Below, piece by piece: positions 6,600 through 15,958 of a DNA stretch of 34,185 bases (positions within the stretch are counted from its first letter, which is position 1; every line of letters starts with the position of its first letter). Both the position numbers and the translations under genes were made by a program. The notes beneath the pieces were generated by a model. The model saw nothing but the letters and a program-made list of their open reading frames with translations. It did no database searches and was not told the DNA's origin. Origin of the DNA: an uncultured Bacilli bacterium (GTDB lineage: Bacteria; Bacillota_I; Bacilli_A; RFN20; CAG-631); NCBI GenBank assembly GCA_947626825.1, contig CANQTM010000018.1:1-34185 (forward strand), read 5' to 3'.

Positions 6600-9404
6600 T
6601 TAATTAACTTTATTAATTACATCTATTGGCTTAATATTTTTTATTCTAGCCATTGGAATTGTAAGTGAAATGATAATAATAATAAATGTTGAGAATATCA
6701 TTACTAAAGCACCAAATAATTCAAAATTAAAGATAGGGAAATAGAATGTATAGAAAGCTGAAGTAATAATTTGATTGATTAACATGCCAATAATGTAATA
6801 ACCTAATACACCAAAAACTGTTGCAAACAATCCAATTAACATAGCTTCAACTGCATAAATTTTATAAATATCTTTAATGTTAGCACCTAATGCTTTTAAA
6901 ATTCCTATTTGTTTTGAACTATCTTTTACAGAACTTGAAATAAATGAATATAATAAAATAGCAACAACAACAAACCAAATGATTGCAACAATATTAATTA
7001 ATGTAGAATATTTTTCTATTGCGGATGCAAATGATACAAAATATTCCACAAATTCATTTTCAATAGTAAAGCCATTATCATATAAATTATCAATTAATTT
7101 AACTAAATTTTCTCCTTTATTAGTTTTTACTAATGCTTTTGATGGACAATAATAATTATCAGATAAGATATCAAAAACATCTTTAGCTAAATAAATTGTA
7201 TTACTACTTGAAGAAACAGGATTAGCACTACCAGGAACATATCTATCAATAATACCAATTATTTCAACATTTTCTACTGATTGATAAATTCCATTTGAAT
7301 TAGTAATATTTAAAGTTGATTTAGTATTATTATAATAGCCTATATCTCTTATGATGTCTAAATCATTACTTGGCCATCTTGAACCATATGAAGCTAATTT
7401 TTGGAATAAATTTCGACCTACAAAAACTTGGTTTGGTTTCATTTCTTTTATTTTTTCTTCAAAATTTTCTTCATTAAATGATGGATCAGTAAATAAATAA
7501 CCAATTTCATAAGTTGTTTCTTCTTTGGCATCTTCTGCAAATTTTGCAATTGAAGAAATATAATTTGTAGATATTTCTGTTCCTAAAAGACTATTAATAG
7601 TTGATGAAATGACAAAATTTGGATATGATTGTTTTAAATGTTCCATAAATTGTGGCTTTACAATCATTCTAGTCAAAATACTTTTTGATAATTCTTGATA
7701 TTCATTATATAAATCCATATTATTTGGATCTTCATATAATTTTGCATATTTTTTATATAAATCTTGGTCTTCATCAATGTCATAAATACCAATAATCTTA
7801 AAATTAAATGTTGTAATACCATGAGCTGATTGTGATGTTGTTGGTAAATTTACACCAATTAAATCACTAATATTTTCAACATTGAATTTATTTTTATAAT
7901 CTCTGCTTCCATATTCATTTATATATCTTACCATGACATTAGCAATAATAGATGAAATATAAATGCCATTATCATAATCTTCATCAGTTAAATTATTTTT
8001 TTCATAAATTATTTTAAAATTATTAGAGCCATATCCATAATTTTCAATTGAATCACAAGTCAAAAATCCTGAAAATTTCTTATTAAATAAAATATCTTTA
8101 GACATAGCACTACTTAATAATGAACCATTATCAATAATACTATAAATAAATGGTTGGTTATATTCATATGCAATATCTCGTTCTAATGAATTTAAATAAT
8201 TAATATCACCTTTTTGCAATGCATAATTTTCTGTTTGCAAAGAAAAACTTGAAGAAACTTCAACATAAGAACCATTATCTTTTTTTAAAGAATTAGCAAT
8301 TGATTTTGTCAAAGAATATTGAGTAAAATTAATAGCTGTCCCTGTTAATATAACTGATAAAATGGCTAATAAAATTGTAAAGAATAATCTTAATTTTTTC
8401 TTTTTTAAATTAGACATTGAAAAACTAATAGCTTTTTTAATAGATAAATTTGATTTAAATTTTTCATCATTTTGTTCTTTTGAATCATCTTTATAAACAA
8501 ATGGCTCAAAAGTTTCTTCGTTATTATCATCATCAATAACTTCTTTTACATTAGGATATAATGACATAGCTAAATGTTTATTTGAATCTACAAGTAAATA
8601 ATAATCTTGTCTTTTTTCATTTATAGTCACATTTAAATTATCAATGTTAACTTGATCAATTTGTTGATTTTTAGGAACAATAACTAAATTTGAAGAAACA
8701 AGTGTTGGGCGAGGCATTTCTTTTATTATATTTTTTTTGCGCATTAAATCTTTTAAAACAAAACCATCTCTTATTTCAATAATTCTATCGCCAAAAGCAT
8801 AAGCCAATTCTTTATTATGTGTAACAATAACAACTAAACGTTCAATTGCTAAATCACATAAAATTTTGATTGTTGCATCACTTGTTTCACTATCTAATGA
8901 TCCTGTTGGTTCATCAGCTAAAATTATTTTTGGATTTTTAATTAAAGCTCTTGCTATAGAAACTCTTTGTTTTTGACCACCTGATAATTCATCCATACGA
9001 CGATTTTTCAATGATGAAAGTCCCATATCGTCTAAAAGTTTTAACACTTTTTCATTATCTTTTTTAGATTGTAAATCTAAAGCAATAGCGACATTTTCAA
9101 AAACTGTTAAATTATCTAACAAATTAAAATCTTGAAAAACAAATCCAACACAACTATTACGATAATAATCAAAATCACTTTCTTTAAAATGAAGGAAACT
9201 TTGACCATCAAAAACAATATCGCCTCGATCAAAATTATCAAGACCACCAATTAAATTAAGTAATGTTGACTTACCACTACCTGACTTACCTAAAATAAAA
9301 ACTAAACCTGTACTATTAAATTTTAAAGAAACATTTTCTAATGCCCTATGAGTAACACCATTTTTTGAAGAATAAGTTTTATATACATTTTTAAGTTCTA
9401 ACAT
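6600..9404 (-). CDS. MacB-type ABC transporter, fused ATPase-permease (second)
   Basis: A 934-residue protein from the ATG at 9404, chosen because AGGAGG (9414-9419) sits nine bases before it, overlapping the stop codon of the upstream gene. The ATPase domain comes first: GKSGSGKST (39-47), LSGGQ (140-144), ILADEP (161-166) and switch H196. A charged linker (about 225-335) leads to membrane helix 1 (about 339-361), a large extracytoplasmic part of about 450 residues, and three C-terminal helices with the FtsX/MacB-type coupling motif IGILKALGA. MacB-family (type VII) transporters do not pass substrate through the membrane in the usual way but drive extracytoplasmic events. The substrate is unknown. 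The partner is its paralogue just upstream; a heterodimer is plausible. No two-component genes are adjacent, so a BceAB-like resistance role is unsupported. Confidence 0.88.
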   Translation of the reverse strand: MLELKNVYKTYSSKNGVTHRALENVSLKFNSTGLVFILGKSGSGKSTLLNLIGGLDNFDRGDIVFDGQSFLHFKESDFDYYRNSCVGFVFQDFNLLDNLTVFENVAIALDLQSKKDNEKVLKLLDDMGLSSLKNRRMDELSGGQKQRVSIARALIKNPKIILADEPTGSLDSETSDATIKILCDLAIERLVVIVTHNKELAYAFGDRIIEIRDGFVLKDLMRKKNIIKEMPRPTLVSSNLVIVPKNQQIDQVNIDNLNVTINEKRQDYYLLVDSNKHLAMSLYPNVKEVIDDDNNEETFEPFVYKDDSKEQNDEKFKSNLSIKKAISFSMSNLKKKKLRLFFTILLAILSVILTGTAINFTQYSLTKSIANSLKKDNGSYVEVSSSFSLQTENYALQKGDINYLNSLERDIAYEYNQPFIYSIIDNGSLLSSAMSKDILFNKKFSGFLTCDSIENYGYGSNNFKIIYEKNNLTDEDYDNGIYISSIIANVMVRYINEYGSRDYKNKFNVENISDLIGVNLPTTSQSAHGITTFNFKIIGIYDIDEDQDLYKKYAKLYEDPNNMDLYNEYQELSKSILTRMIVKPQFMEHLKQSYPNFVISSTINSLLGTEISTNYISSIAKFAEDAKEETTYEIGYLFTDPSFNEENFEEKIKEMKPNQVFVGRNLFQKLASYGSRWPSNDLDIIRDIGYYNNTKSTLNITNSNGIYQSVENVEIIGIIDRYVPGSANPVSSSSNTIYLAKDVFDILSDNYYCPSKALVKTNKGENLVKLIDNLYDNGFTIENEFVEYFVSFASAIEKYSTLINIVAIIWFVVVAILLYSFISSSVKDSSKQIGILKALGANIKDIYKIYAVEAMLIGLFATVFGVLGYYIIGMLINQIITSAFYTFYFPIFNFELFGALVMIFSTFIIIIISLTIPMARIKNIKPIDVINKVN

Positions 9405-9417
9405 AACATTATTCCTC

Positions 9418-12171
9418 CTAAATCTTTCTAATAGCATCAATTGGTTTCATTTTAGCAATTGACATCACTGGTATTAACGTTGTTATTACAAAGAAAATTA
9501 ATGTAGCCACAACATATAACAAAACAAAGATAAAACTAATATTAATAATATTTATTCCAATAGCAACATTACCTAGTTGTTCATTAACAATACCTCTAAT
9601 ATAAACAATTAAAAGTAATGAAATTAAAGTAGCTACTATGGCTAAAATACCTTCTTCAACTAAAAACATTTTTAATATGTCATTACTTCTAGCTCCTGTT
9701 GCCCTTAATATACCAATTTCTTTACGTCTTTTCTTTATACTTGTAGATACATAGTTAAACATAAATAATATTGCAAATACAAAAACTACCACACCAGCAA
9801 TTAATCCAAATGTTTGGAATGATTGAATATCTAATGTATCAGTTGGAACCTTTCCATCAATATTTAAAATATGATAACCATTTTTATAAAATTTATTGAA
9901 AAGACGAGAATTTTTAGATGTATTATTATAAGTTGTAGTAACCATTTGGTCAAAATCATAAATTGAATTATTTAAACGATATGAAAAATCATCAGAAAAG
10001 AAAGCACCAACTTCACTTAATCGATCACTATCTGTAGCACTATTTGAAATAGATATAACTGCCACAATTTCAAAGCCTCCACCATATAAAGTATAATCAA
10101 CAGTACTTGAATCAAGCATTTTGTTAATGTATAAATTTTCTTGTAATGTAGGAATTGCTTCATTAATGGCCTCACGAGAATTAAAACCACCATTATAGCC
10201 TATCCAATTGGTTGTTAGTATTATTTGATTGTTTTTTAAACTTGATGGAATTTGTCCCCATACTAATGTTTGTCTTCCAATTAATTTAGTTCGATAATTT
10301 TCATAAGATAAAAATGAAGAAATGTTACCTATATATAAATCTTTATAAGTTAATGTTTCATCAAGACGATCACCAGCTGAATCAAATTCATATAGTGGCA
10401 CTCTAGAAACACTCATACTAAATGTAGTAGGAGCAAAATCATTAGCATTATCAAGTAAATATCTATTATAAAAACCACTAGGTCCAAAAACTCTAGCATA
10501 ATAATAATTTTTTAAAGCATCTAATGATGATGCTTTTTGATTATCATCATCAACATAAGTTTCAGAAACAATCAAAGGTAAAAAGTCTTCATAATTTGTT
10601 TTAAATACTCCAATAATTTTATAATTAGTTGAATAAATTCTAACTGATGAATTAATTTGATCTTCTAAACTATTTGGATGAATAACACCATAATTACCTT
10701 GATTATCTAATCCTAAATATCCTGTTCTTCTTAGTTCAAAAGCAGCATAATCAGAAATAATTATTTCATGATTATTTAAAGAATTTTCATTAAATGATTG
10801 ATTACCAGCCACTAATTGTAAATTTAAATTATCTAAATTATCACATTCAATAATGCCACGAAAATATTGCATTTCAAATGGTGAATTTGATGTTGGGGTT
10901 CCTAAAGTATATGGCATATCTGTTTTCTTTGAAAAACTATATTGTAAATTGTCATCAATTTCATTTAATGAAGTTAATGAATCTTTATTAAACATCATTT
11001 TTTGGGCACCAGAATAATGTTCAATAATAGCTAAGTTTAAATTATTTTTATCTAATGCATTAGAAACTATTTCACCATTATTAATAGTAAAAAATAATGA
11101 AGAAAAGCCAAGTAAAGTAAAAGCCACAATTGTAAAAACAAGTAAGAATGCCAAACGACTTTTATGATTACTATATTGATTAAAAGCCATTTTTAAACAT
11201 TCATTAAATTTTATTGAAGTTTTTTGATGTTTATTACTTTCTTTTGCTTTTTCAATTTCTTTTAAAGGTTCTTGAAATGAAGATACAAATTTAGATGATA
11301 AATCTTCTTTTTCAAATATTTTTGAATATTCATTAGGATATGCAATAGTTAATAATTCAGGTTGATTTATTAAACAAACAAAATTTGTTTTATCATTTTC
11401 TAATAAAGAATTAACTAAATCAATATTTTCTATTTGATTTCCACTATTAATTTTGATTATTTTTGATGTTACAAGTTCATTTTTTAATTTTCCATAATCT
11501 GGTGAAACAATCAAATGATCAATAATGTGACCATCATTTAAACGAATAATTTCATCACCAAAAACATTGGCAATTTCATCATCATGAGTAACAACAATAA
11601 CTAATTTATCACTTGATAAACTCTTTAAAGAACTCATTAAATCATAACCTGTTTTAGAATCTAAAGCACCGGTTGGTTCATCAGCTAAAATAATATTAGG
11701 ATTTTTAACTAATGCTCTAGCAACAGATATTCTTTGTTTTTGACCACCTGATAATTCTTTAGGTGAACGATATCCTAAACCCTCAAGATTAACAAGTTTT
11801 AAGGCTTCATCAATTGTTGTTTGATCGTGACCTTTTGATTGAATTTTTAAAGCTAAAGCTATATTTTCTTTAACAGTAATATCATCAATTAGATTAAATT
11901 CTTGAAAAATAAAACCAATATGATAATTACGATATGCATCAAAATCACCAGCTGAGAATTCAGATGTAGAACGGCCATTAATAATAATTTCACCACTATC
12001 CATCTTATCAAGGCCACCTAAGATATTTAATAAAGTTGATTTTCCACTTCCTGATTTACCAACGACAAAAACTAAACCAGTATTAGGAAAATCAAGATTG
12101 ACATTATCTAGGGCAACAATTATATTATTTCCATTCTTATATGTTTTTCTTATGTTCCTTAATTGAAGCAT
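9418..12171 (-). CDS. MacB-type ABC transporter, fused ATPase-permease (first)
   Basis: A 917-residue paralogue of the following gene. The nucleotide-binding domain has GKSGSGKST (38-46), LSGGQ (140-144), ILADEP (161-166) and H196. A linker of about 110 residues precedes membrane helix 1 (about 340-365). A large outer domain follows, then three C-terminal helices with IGILRATGA, the usual FtsX-like loop. The N-terminal ATPase fusion is the reverse of the Gram-negative MacB name only in detail; the same domain order occurs there. The start is secure: AGGAGG stands before the ATG at 12171. Its stop codon overlaps the ribosome site of the next gene, giving translational coupling. A promoter lies at 12230-12258. 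The extracytoplasmic parts of the two paralogues share little visible sequence, which suggests different roles in one complex (inference). Confidence 0.88.
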   Translation of the reverse strand: MLQLRNIRKTYKNGNNIIVALDNVNLDFPNTGLVFVVGKSGSGKSTLLNILGGLDKMDSGEIIINGRSTSEFSAGDFDAYRNYHIGFIFQEFNLIDDITVKENIALALKIQSKGHDQTTIDEALKLVNLEGLGYRSPKELSGGQKQRISVARALVKNPNIILADEPTGALDSKTGYDLMSSLKSLSSDKLVIVVTHDDEIANVFGDEIIRLNDGHIIDHLIVSPDYGKLKNELVTSKIIKINSGNQIENIDLVNSLLENDKTNFVCLINQPELLTIAYPNEYSKIFEKEDLSSKFVSSFQEPLKEIEKAKESNKHQKTSIKFNECLKMAFNQYSNHKSRLAFLLVFTIVAFTLLGFSSLFFTINNGEIVSNALDKNNLNLAIIEHYSGAQKMMFNKDSLTSLNEIDDNLQYSFSKKTDMPYTLGTPTSNSPFEMQYFRGIIECDNLDNLNLQLVAGNQSFNENSLNNHEIIISDYAAFELRRTGYLGLDNQGNYGVIHPNSLEDQINSSVRIYSTNYKIIGVFKTNYEDFLPLIVSETYVDDDNQKASSLDALKNYYYARVFGPSGFYNRYLLDNANDFAPTTFSMSVSRVPLYEFDSAGDRLDETLTYKDLYIGNISSFLSYENYRTKLIGRQTLVWGQIPSSLKNNQIILTTNWIGYNGGFNSREAINEAIPTLQENLYINKMLDSSTVDYTLYGGGFEIVAVISISNSATDSDRLSEVGAFFSDDFSYRLNNSIYDFDQMVTTTYNNTSKNSRLFNKFYKNGYHILNIDGKVPTDTLDIQSFQTFGLIAGVVVFVFAILFMFNYVSTSIKKRRKEIGILRATGARSNDILKMFLVEEGILAIVATLISLLLIVYIRGIVNEQLGNVAIGINIINISFIFVLLYVVATLIFFVITTLIPVMSIAKMKPIDAIRKI

Positions 12172-12229
12172 AATAAACCTCCTACAGCAAAATATATAAA
12201 TATATTTTATATCTACAAAATCAAGTGAA

Positions 12230-12258
12230 ATTATAACATTATTTGTTTTTCAATACAA
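12230..12258 (-). promoter_or_regulatory. Promoter of the ABC transporter operon
   Basis: On the minus strand TTGTAT (12258-12253), a 17-base spacer and TATAAT (12235-12230). The start codon of the first transporter is about 60 bases downstream. The rest of the 12172-12396 gap is A/T-rich and must also contain the promoter of the divergent flavoprotein gene; only weak -10-like TATAAT/TAAAAT matches are seen for that one. Confidence 0.75.
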
Positions 12259-12396
12259 GAAATATAAAAAATAAATTCTTAATATTGTCATTTAAAAAAT
12301 ATCTGAGATAAATAAAACAAAAAAATATTATTTATAATGATGTTTTCCCTTTTTAAGGTACTTATGATAAAATATTATTGAAAGAAGGAAGTAATA

Positions 12397-13638
12397 ATGG
12401 AAAAAGAATTAAAAGCTTTACTAGATGAATGTTTACAATGTAAAAATCCAACTTGTCTTGAAGGATGTTTAGCTAATAATAATATTAAAGAATTTATAAG
12501 ACTATGCAAAGAAAATAAAATTCAAGATGCTTTTAATGTTCTTTCAAAAACAACAACACTTCCAAGTATTTGTTCACTAGTTTGTCCAAGTGAAAAACAA
12601 TGTCAAGGTCATTGTATAAAAAATAAAATAAATAAACCTGTTAACATCCCTTTTATAGAACATTATATTGCTACAAATTCTAAAGAAATAATTCCTGATA
12701 ATTTATTAAATAAAAAAGAAAAAATTGCCATTATTGGTTCAGGCCCTGCAGGCTTAGCTTGTGCTGAAATTCTTGCTAAAAACGGATATAATGTTGATAT
12801 ATATGATCAATATGATATACCAGGTGGTATATTAACTTATGGTATTCCAGAATTTGTTTTAAACAAAAAAATTGTTAATGAAAAAATTAACTATTTAAAA
12901 AAATTAAAGATTAACTTTTTAATGAATTTAAAATTAGGAAAAGATTTTTCTATTGATGATTTATTAAATAAATATGATGCTATTTTTCTTGCAATAGGTG
13001 CTTGTATCAATAAAAAACTAAATGTTCCTAACGAAAATTTAAAAAACATTGTAGATGCCAATTATTTTCTTGAAAAAATGTCTAAACATGATTTTAAAGA
13101 ATTTAATGATTTAGAAAATATTGCCGTTATTGGCGGAGGTAATACTGCAATAGATGCTGCATTATCTGCCAAAAAATATTTAAATAGTAATGTTAGCATT
13201 GTTTATCGAAGAAGTGAAAAGGAAATGCCTGCAAGAATAAAAGAAATAAATAAAGCCAAAAATGAACAAATTAATTTTTTATTTTTAACTTCACCAATTT
13301 CGTTTATTGGAAAAGATAAAGTTAATTATATGGAATGTGTTAAAAATCAATTAGTTTTAGATGGTAATAATAGACCAAAACCTGTTGAAATAGAAAATTC
13401 TAATTTTAAAATAAAAACTGATTTAGTTATCAAAGCAATTTCATTTGAAATAGATACGAGTGTTCTTGGAAATATTTTGTGTTATCCATGGAGTGGTATT
13501 ATTGTTAATGAAAATATGCAAACATCTATACCTAAAATATTTGCTGGTGGCGATTGTACTTTAGGTCCATCATTAGTTGTTATAGCTATGAAGCAAGGAA
13601 TGAATGCTGCATATAACATAATAAAATATTTATCATAA
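12397..13638 (+). CDS. GltD-like NAD(P)-dependent iron-sulfur flavoprotein
   Basis: A 413-residue relative of glutamate synthase small subunit, NfnB/SudA and the dihydropyrimidine dehydrogenase N-terminal unit. The cysteine-rich N-terminus carries two sets, C12/C15/C20/C24 and C59/C63/C69/C73, for [4Fe-4S] clusters. GSGPAG (114-119) starts the FAD-binding fold. GGGNTAIDAA (246-255) with YRRSEKEMPAR (270-280) is the NADPH-binding part. FAGGDCTLGPSLV near the C-terminus closes the FAD site. Such proteins pass electrons from NAD(P)H to a partner subunit. No gltB, nfnA or preA lies beside it, so the partner is unknown and glutamate synthase activity should not be assumed. AAGAAGG precedes the ATG. 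A terminator follows at 13651. Confidence 0.85.
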   Translation: MEKELKALLDECLQCKNPTCLEGCLANNNIKEFIRLCKENKIQDAFNVLSKTTTLPSICSLVCPSEKQCQGHCIKNKINKPVNIPFIEHYIATNSKEIIPDNLLNKKEKIAIIGSGPAGLACAEILAKNGYNVDIYDQYDIPGGILTYGIPEFVLNKKIVNEKINYLKKLKINFLMNLKLGKDFSIDDLLNKYDAIFLAIGACINKKLNVPNENLKNIVDANYFLEKMSKHDFKEFNDLENIAVIGGGNTAIDAALSAKKYLNSNVSIVYRRSEKEMPARIKEINKAKNEQINFLFLTSPISFIGKDKVNYMECVKNQLVLDGNNRPKPVEIENSNFKIKTDLVIKAISFEIDTSVLGNILCYPWSGIIVNENMQTSIPKIFAGGDCTLGPSLVVIAMKQGMNAAYNIIKYLS

Positions 13639-13650
13639 TATAAACAATTT

Positions 13651-13673
13651 AAAAATAGGGATCACCTATTTTT
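13651..13673 (+). terminator. Intrinsic terminator of the GltD-like gene
   Basis: AAAAATAGG (13651-13659) pairs with CCTATTTTT (13665-13673) around a five-base loop, with more T after it, 12 bases past the stop codon. Confidence 0.8.
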
Positions 13674-13746
13674 TATTTTGAAAAATTTAAACACATAAAT
13701 AACCTTTTAAAAATAAAAAAATTGTCTTAACTTTTAATTTTCACCA

Positions 13747-13755
13747 TGTTATAAT
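13747..13755 (+). promoter_or_regulatory. Extended -10 promoter of the small membrane protein gene
   Basis: TG (13747-13748), one base, then a perfect TATAAT (13750-13755). No good -35 hexamer stands at the usual distance, as is common with an extended -10. The start codon is about 50 bases downstream. Confidence 0.6.
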
Positions 13756-13806
13756 ATTTTTGTAGAGGAAATATTCCAAACAATTTTGAAGAAAGGAGAA
13801 AGAGTC

Positions 13807-14046
13807 ATGGAATTTGATAAATGGTTTTATAAGCAAAGCACAGTTATTCAAGCTGTTTTATTATTAGTTCCATTCGTAAACTGGGTAGTAGAAATTCTAA
13901 TTAGACTTTCTATAATGCTAAGAACTAAAAGCGCATTAGACATTGTTATATTTGTTGTTCTAATCCTTCTAGGTGCATTTTGGATTATAGGAGTTATTGA
14001 CTTTATTGTCTTTTTAGTAACTGGCAAATTACTTTTCGATAAGTAA
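13807..14046 (+). CDS. Small two-helix membrane protein, function unknown
   Basis: A 79-residue protein. The ATG at 13807 is preferred over the in-frame TTG at 13786 because AAGGAG lies at about 13793-13798, properly spaced for the ATG. Two hydrophobic helices are visible: about 13-38 (AVLLLVPFVNWVVEILIRLS) and about 46-74 (IVIFVVLILLGAFWIIGVID), with a short basic loop between them, so both ends probably lie on the same side. There is no recognised motif. It is a stand-alone gene with its own extended -10 promoter and a strong terminator at 14056-14097. Small proteins of this kind often modulate larger membrane complexes, but nothing here identifies a partner. Confidence 0.7.
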   Translation: MEFDKWFYKQSTVIQAVLLLVPFVNWVVEILIRLSIMLRTKSALDIVIFVVLILLGAFWIIGVIDFIVFLVTGKLLFDK

Positions 14047-14055
14047 AAAAAGAAG

Positions 14056-14097
14056 AAGGTGTTTATAATCTAATTGATGATAGATTCTAAACACCTT
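14056..14097. terminator. Bidirectional terminator between convergent genes
   Basis: The outer stem AAGGTGTTTA (14056-14065) / TAAACACCTT (14088-14097) encloses an inner stem AATCTA (14067-14072) / TAGATT (14081-14086). T runs follow on the plus strand (14096-14101) and, after CTTC, on the minus strand. It serves the small membrane protein gene and the GH26-like gene. Confidence 0.85.
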
Positions 14098-14101
14098 TTT
14101 A

Positions 14102-15859
14102 TTATTGTTTTTTTCTTACTTTTAAACCATTTTTAAATTCTTTAATTGTTTTAGCATTTTTCTTAAAATCCAAAACTAATAAATTTTTTATATCATAATT
14201 ATAATAATCATTGGCATTAAACCAAATAGCACCTTTAATTTGTTTTATAAATTCTTCTTTATCTTTATTATTGAATAACTTAAACATATCTTTAACCCAT
14301 TTAGCTTGCGAATCACTATTTCTATATAGTTCTCCTTCAGGGAAAACACCACCAGCACCACAAGCAAATTCTGATATGATAGCTGGATATTCTACCCACA
14401 TAGGACTATTTTTTTCATAAAGATATGAATATAATTCATGAAAAGATTTAGGCTTTTCATTATTTAAATAATTATTATATTCATAATATGTTAAACCAAG
14501 TATTTGAACAAATTCTAAAGATGGTAAATAACATAAATCTTCACCCCATGAACAAAATGGATAAGTTTTCCCTGTAGGATTAAAAATATATAAAAGATTA
14601 TCGCAGCCTTCATTTTTTAATATATTGGCCATTCTTTCATAAGTCATTACAAAAATATCAGGATCTAATAAAGTTACTTGTCCACAATAACTTACCCAAT
14701 CAGAATTCATTTCATTATTTACTCTAAATAATATGGGTTTTTTATATGCTTTGATATCTTTGGCTAATATTTTGAAATATTCATCATATTTGCCTCTTAA
14801 AATATCAAACATTGGTGTGTAACCATGTAATCCTTCATTATTTGATGTTGTAAATTGTAAAGTAAATTGTAAAACAGGTAAATCATCAAAACCATTACCA
14901 CCTGCTAATTTTAAAGCTGTTTTTGTTGGAAAACTTTTATAATTATCAAAATGACCAGTATGAGTATATGTTGGCATAATATTAAAATGATAATCCATAT
15001 CATTTTCATAATGAGTTGTTTTTTCTAAAATTTTTTCATCACTACTACCATCATTTTGCATTGAATAATTAAATATTCCCCAATCAATATAATTTTGATT
15101 TCTTAATTTTTCATAATATTTTTTTGTTTCATCACTTAAATATTCAGGTACTTTTAAATCAAATTTGTCAGGTTTTCGTAATGTACCAACTTTATATGGT
15201 TTTTCAAATAAATATAAAGATGATATCATATTTTCAAATTCATTACACATAGCCTTTTTGGCTTTCATAACCATCATAGTGAAATTTTTAATATTTTCTT
15301 TTTCTTTTATAATAGCTATATGATAATAAGGAAAAGTAATATTTTCATGTTCTTTTATTTCTACATATACTAATTCTACTTCATAATCTTTTAATAAAGA
15401 ATAATCATAACGAGGTTCTTTAATATAGCCTAATTTATTGCTTTGAAAATAAGTATCTACATCTTTTTGACCATTTGGAGCAGATGTTGCTGTTAAATAA
15501 CGCATAATCCATTCATCATGATAAACTTTAAAATTATCATAAGTATTAGAATGTTCCATAGTCAATGTTAAAATATAATTATTTGTCATATAACGAACAC
15601 GATATAAAGTAGCAAATAAATCAAGCTTTAAATCATTTTTATGAGGTAATGTTATTGCATAACCATTAGCTAAAGAAATAACTCTAGCCATTTTTTTATT
15701 ATTAAAAACATAATAAGCATCATCAGAATCAGAAATATCAACATCTATTGATTCTAATTTTTTACCATTTAAATATAAATAACTATCTTTAACTTTATCT
15801 AAATAAATTTTATTTGTTTCATCATCAAATAGTGTTTTAAAATCATTAATATTAGTCAT
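14102..15859 (-). CDS. GH26-like glycoside hydrolase without signal peptide
   Basis: A 585-residue protein. Residues about 1-230 form a beta-rich domain I do not recognise. Residues about 258-570 look like a clan GH-A barrel closest to GH26: WGIFNYSM at the barrel start, VLQFTLQFT as a strand, FRVNNEMNSDW with likely acid/base E383, and AIISEFACGAGG with likely nucleophile E497. GH26 enzymes cut beta-mannans or related beta-glucans, but the usual His of HEMN is Asn here, so the substrate should be left open. The N-terminus (MTNINDFKTLF) has no signal peptide or membrane helix, which is odd for a polysaccharidase and suggests an intracellular substrate or non-classical placement. GAGGTG precedes the ATG at 15859. 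No sugar transporter or regulator is adjacent. Confidence 0.65.
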   Translation of the reverse strand: MTNINDFKTLFDDETNKIYLDKVKDSYLYLNGKKLESIDVDISDSDDAYYVFNNKKMARVISLANGYAITLPHKNDLKLDLFATLYRVRYMTNNYILTLTMEHSNTYDNFKVYHDEWIMRYLTATSAPNGQKDVDTYFQSNKLGYIKEPRYDYSLLKDYEVELVYVEIKEHENITFPYYHIAIIKEKENIKNFTMMVMKAKKAMCNEFENMISSLYLFEKPYKVGTLRKPDKFDLKVPEYLSDETKKYYEKLRNQNYIDWGIFNYSMQNDGSSDEKILEKTTHYENDMDYHFNIMPTYTHTGHFDNYKSFPTKTALKLAGGNGFDDLPVLQFTLQFTTSNNEGLHGYTPMFDILRGKYDEYFKILAKDIKAYKKPILFRVNNEMNSDWVSYCGQVTLLDPDIFVMTYERMANILKNEGCDNLLYIFNPTGKTYPFCSWGEDLCYLPSLEFVQILGLTYYEYNNYLNNEKPKSFHELYSYLYEKNSPMWVEYPAIISEFACGAGGVFPEGELYRNSDSQAKWVKDMFKLFNNKDKEEFIKQIKGAIWFNANDYYNYDIKNLLVLDFKKNAKTIKEFKNGLKVRKKQ

Positions 15860-15958
15860 TTTGTTTTCACCTCGTTAATTAGTTTTTTAACACATTTATT
15901 CTAACATATTTAAAATAAATAGTTTATAATAAATTTAAAAATATAAGGGAATGGTAAT

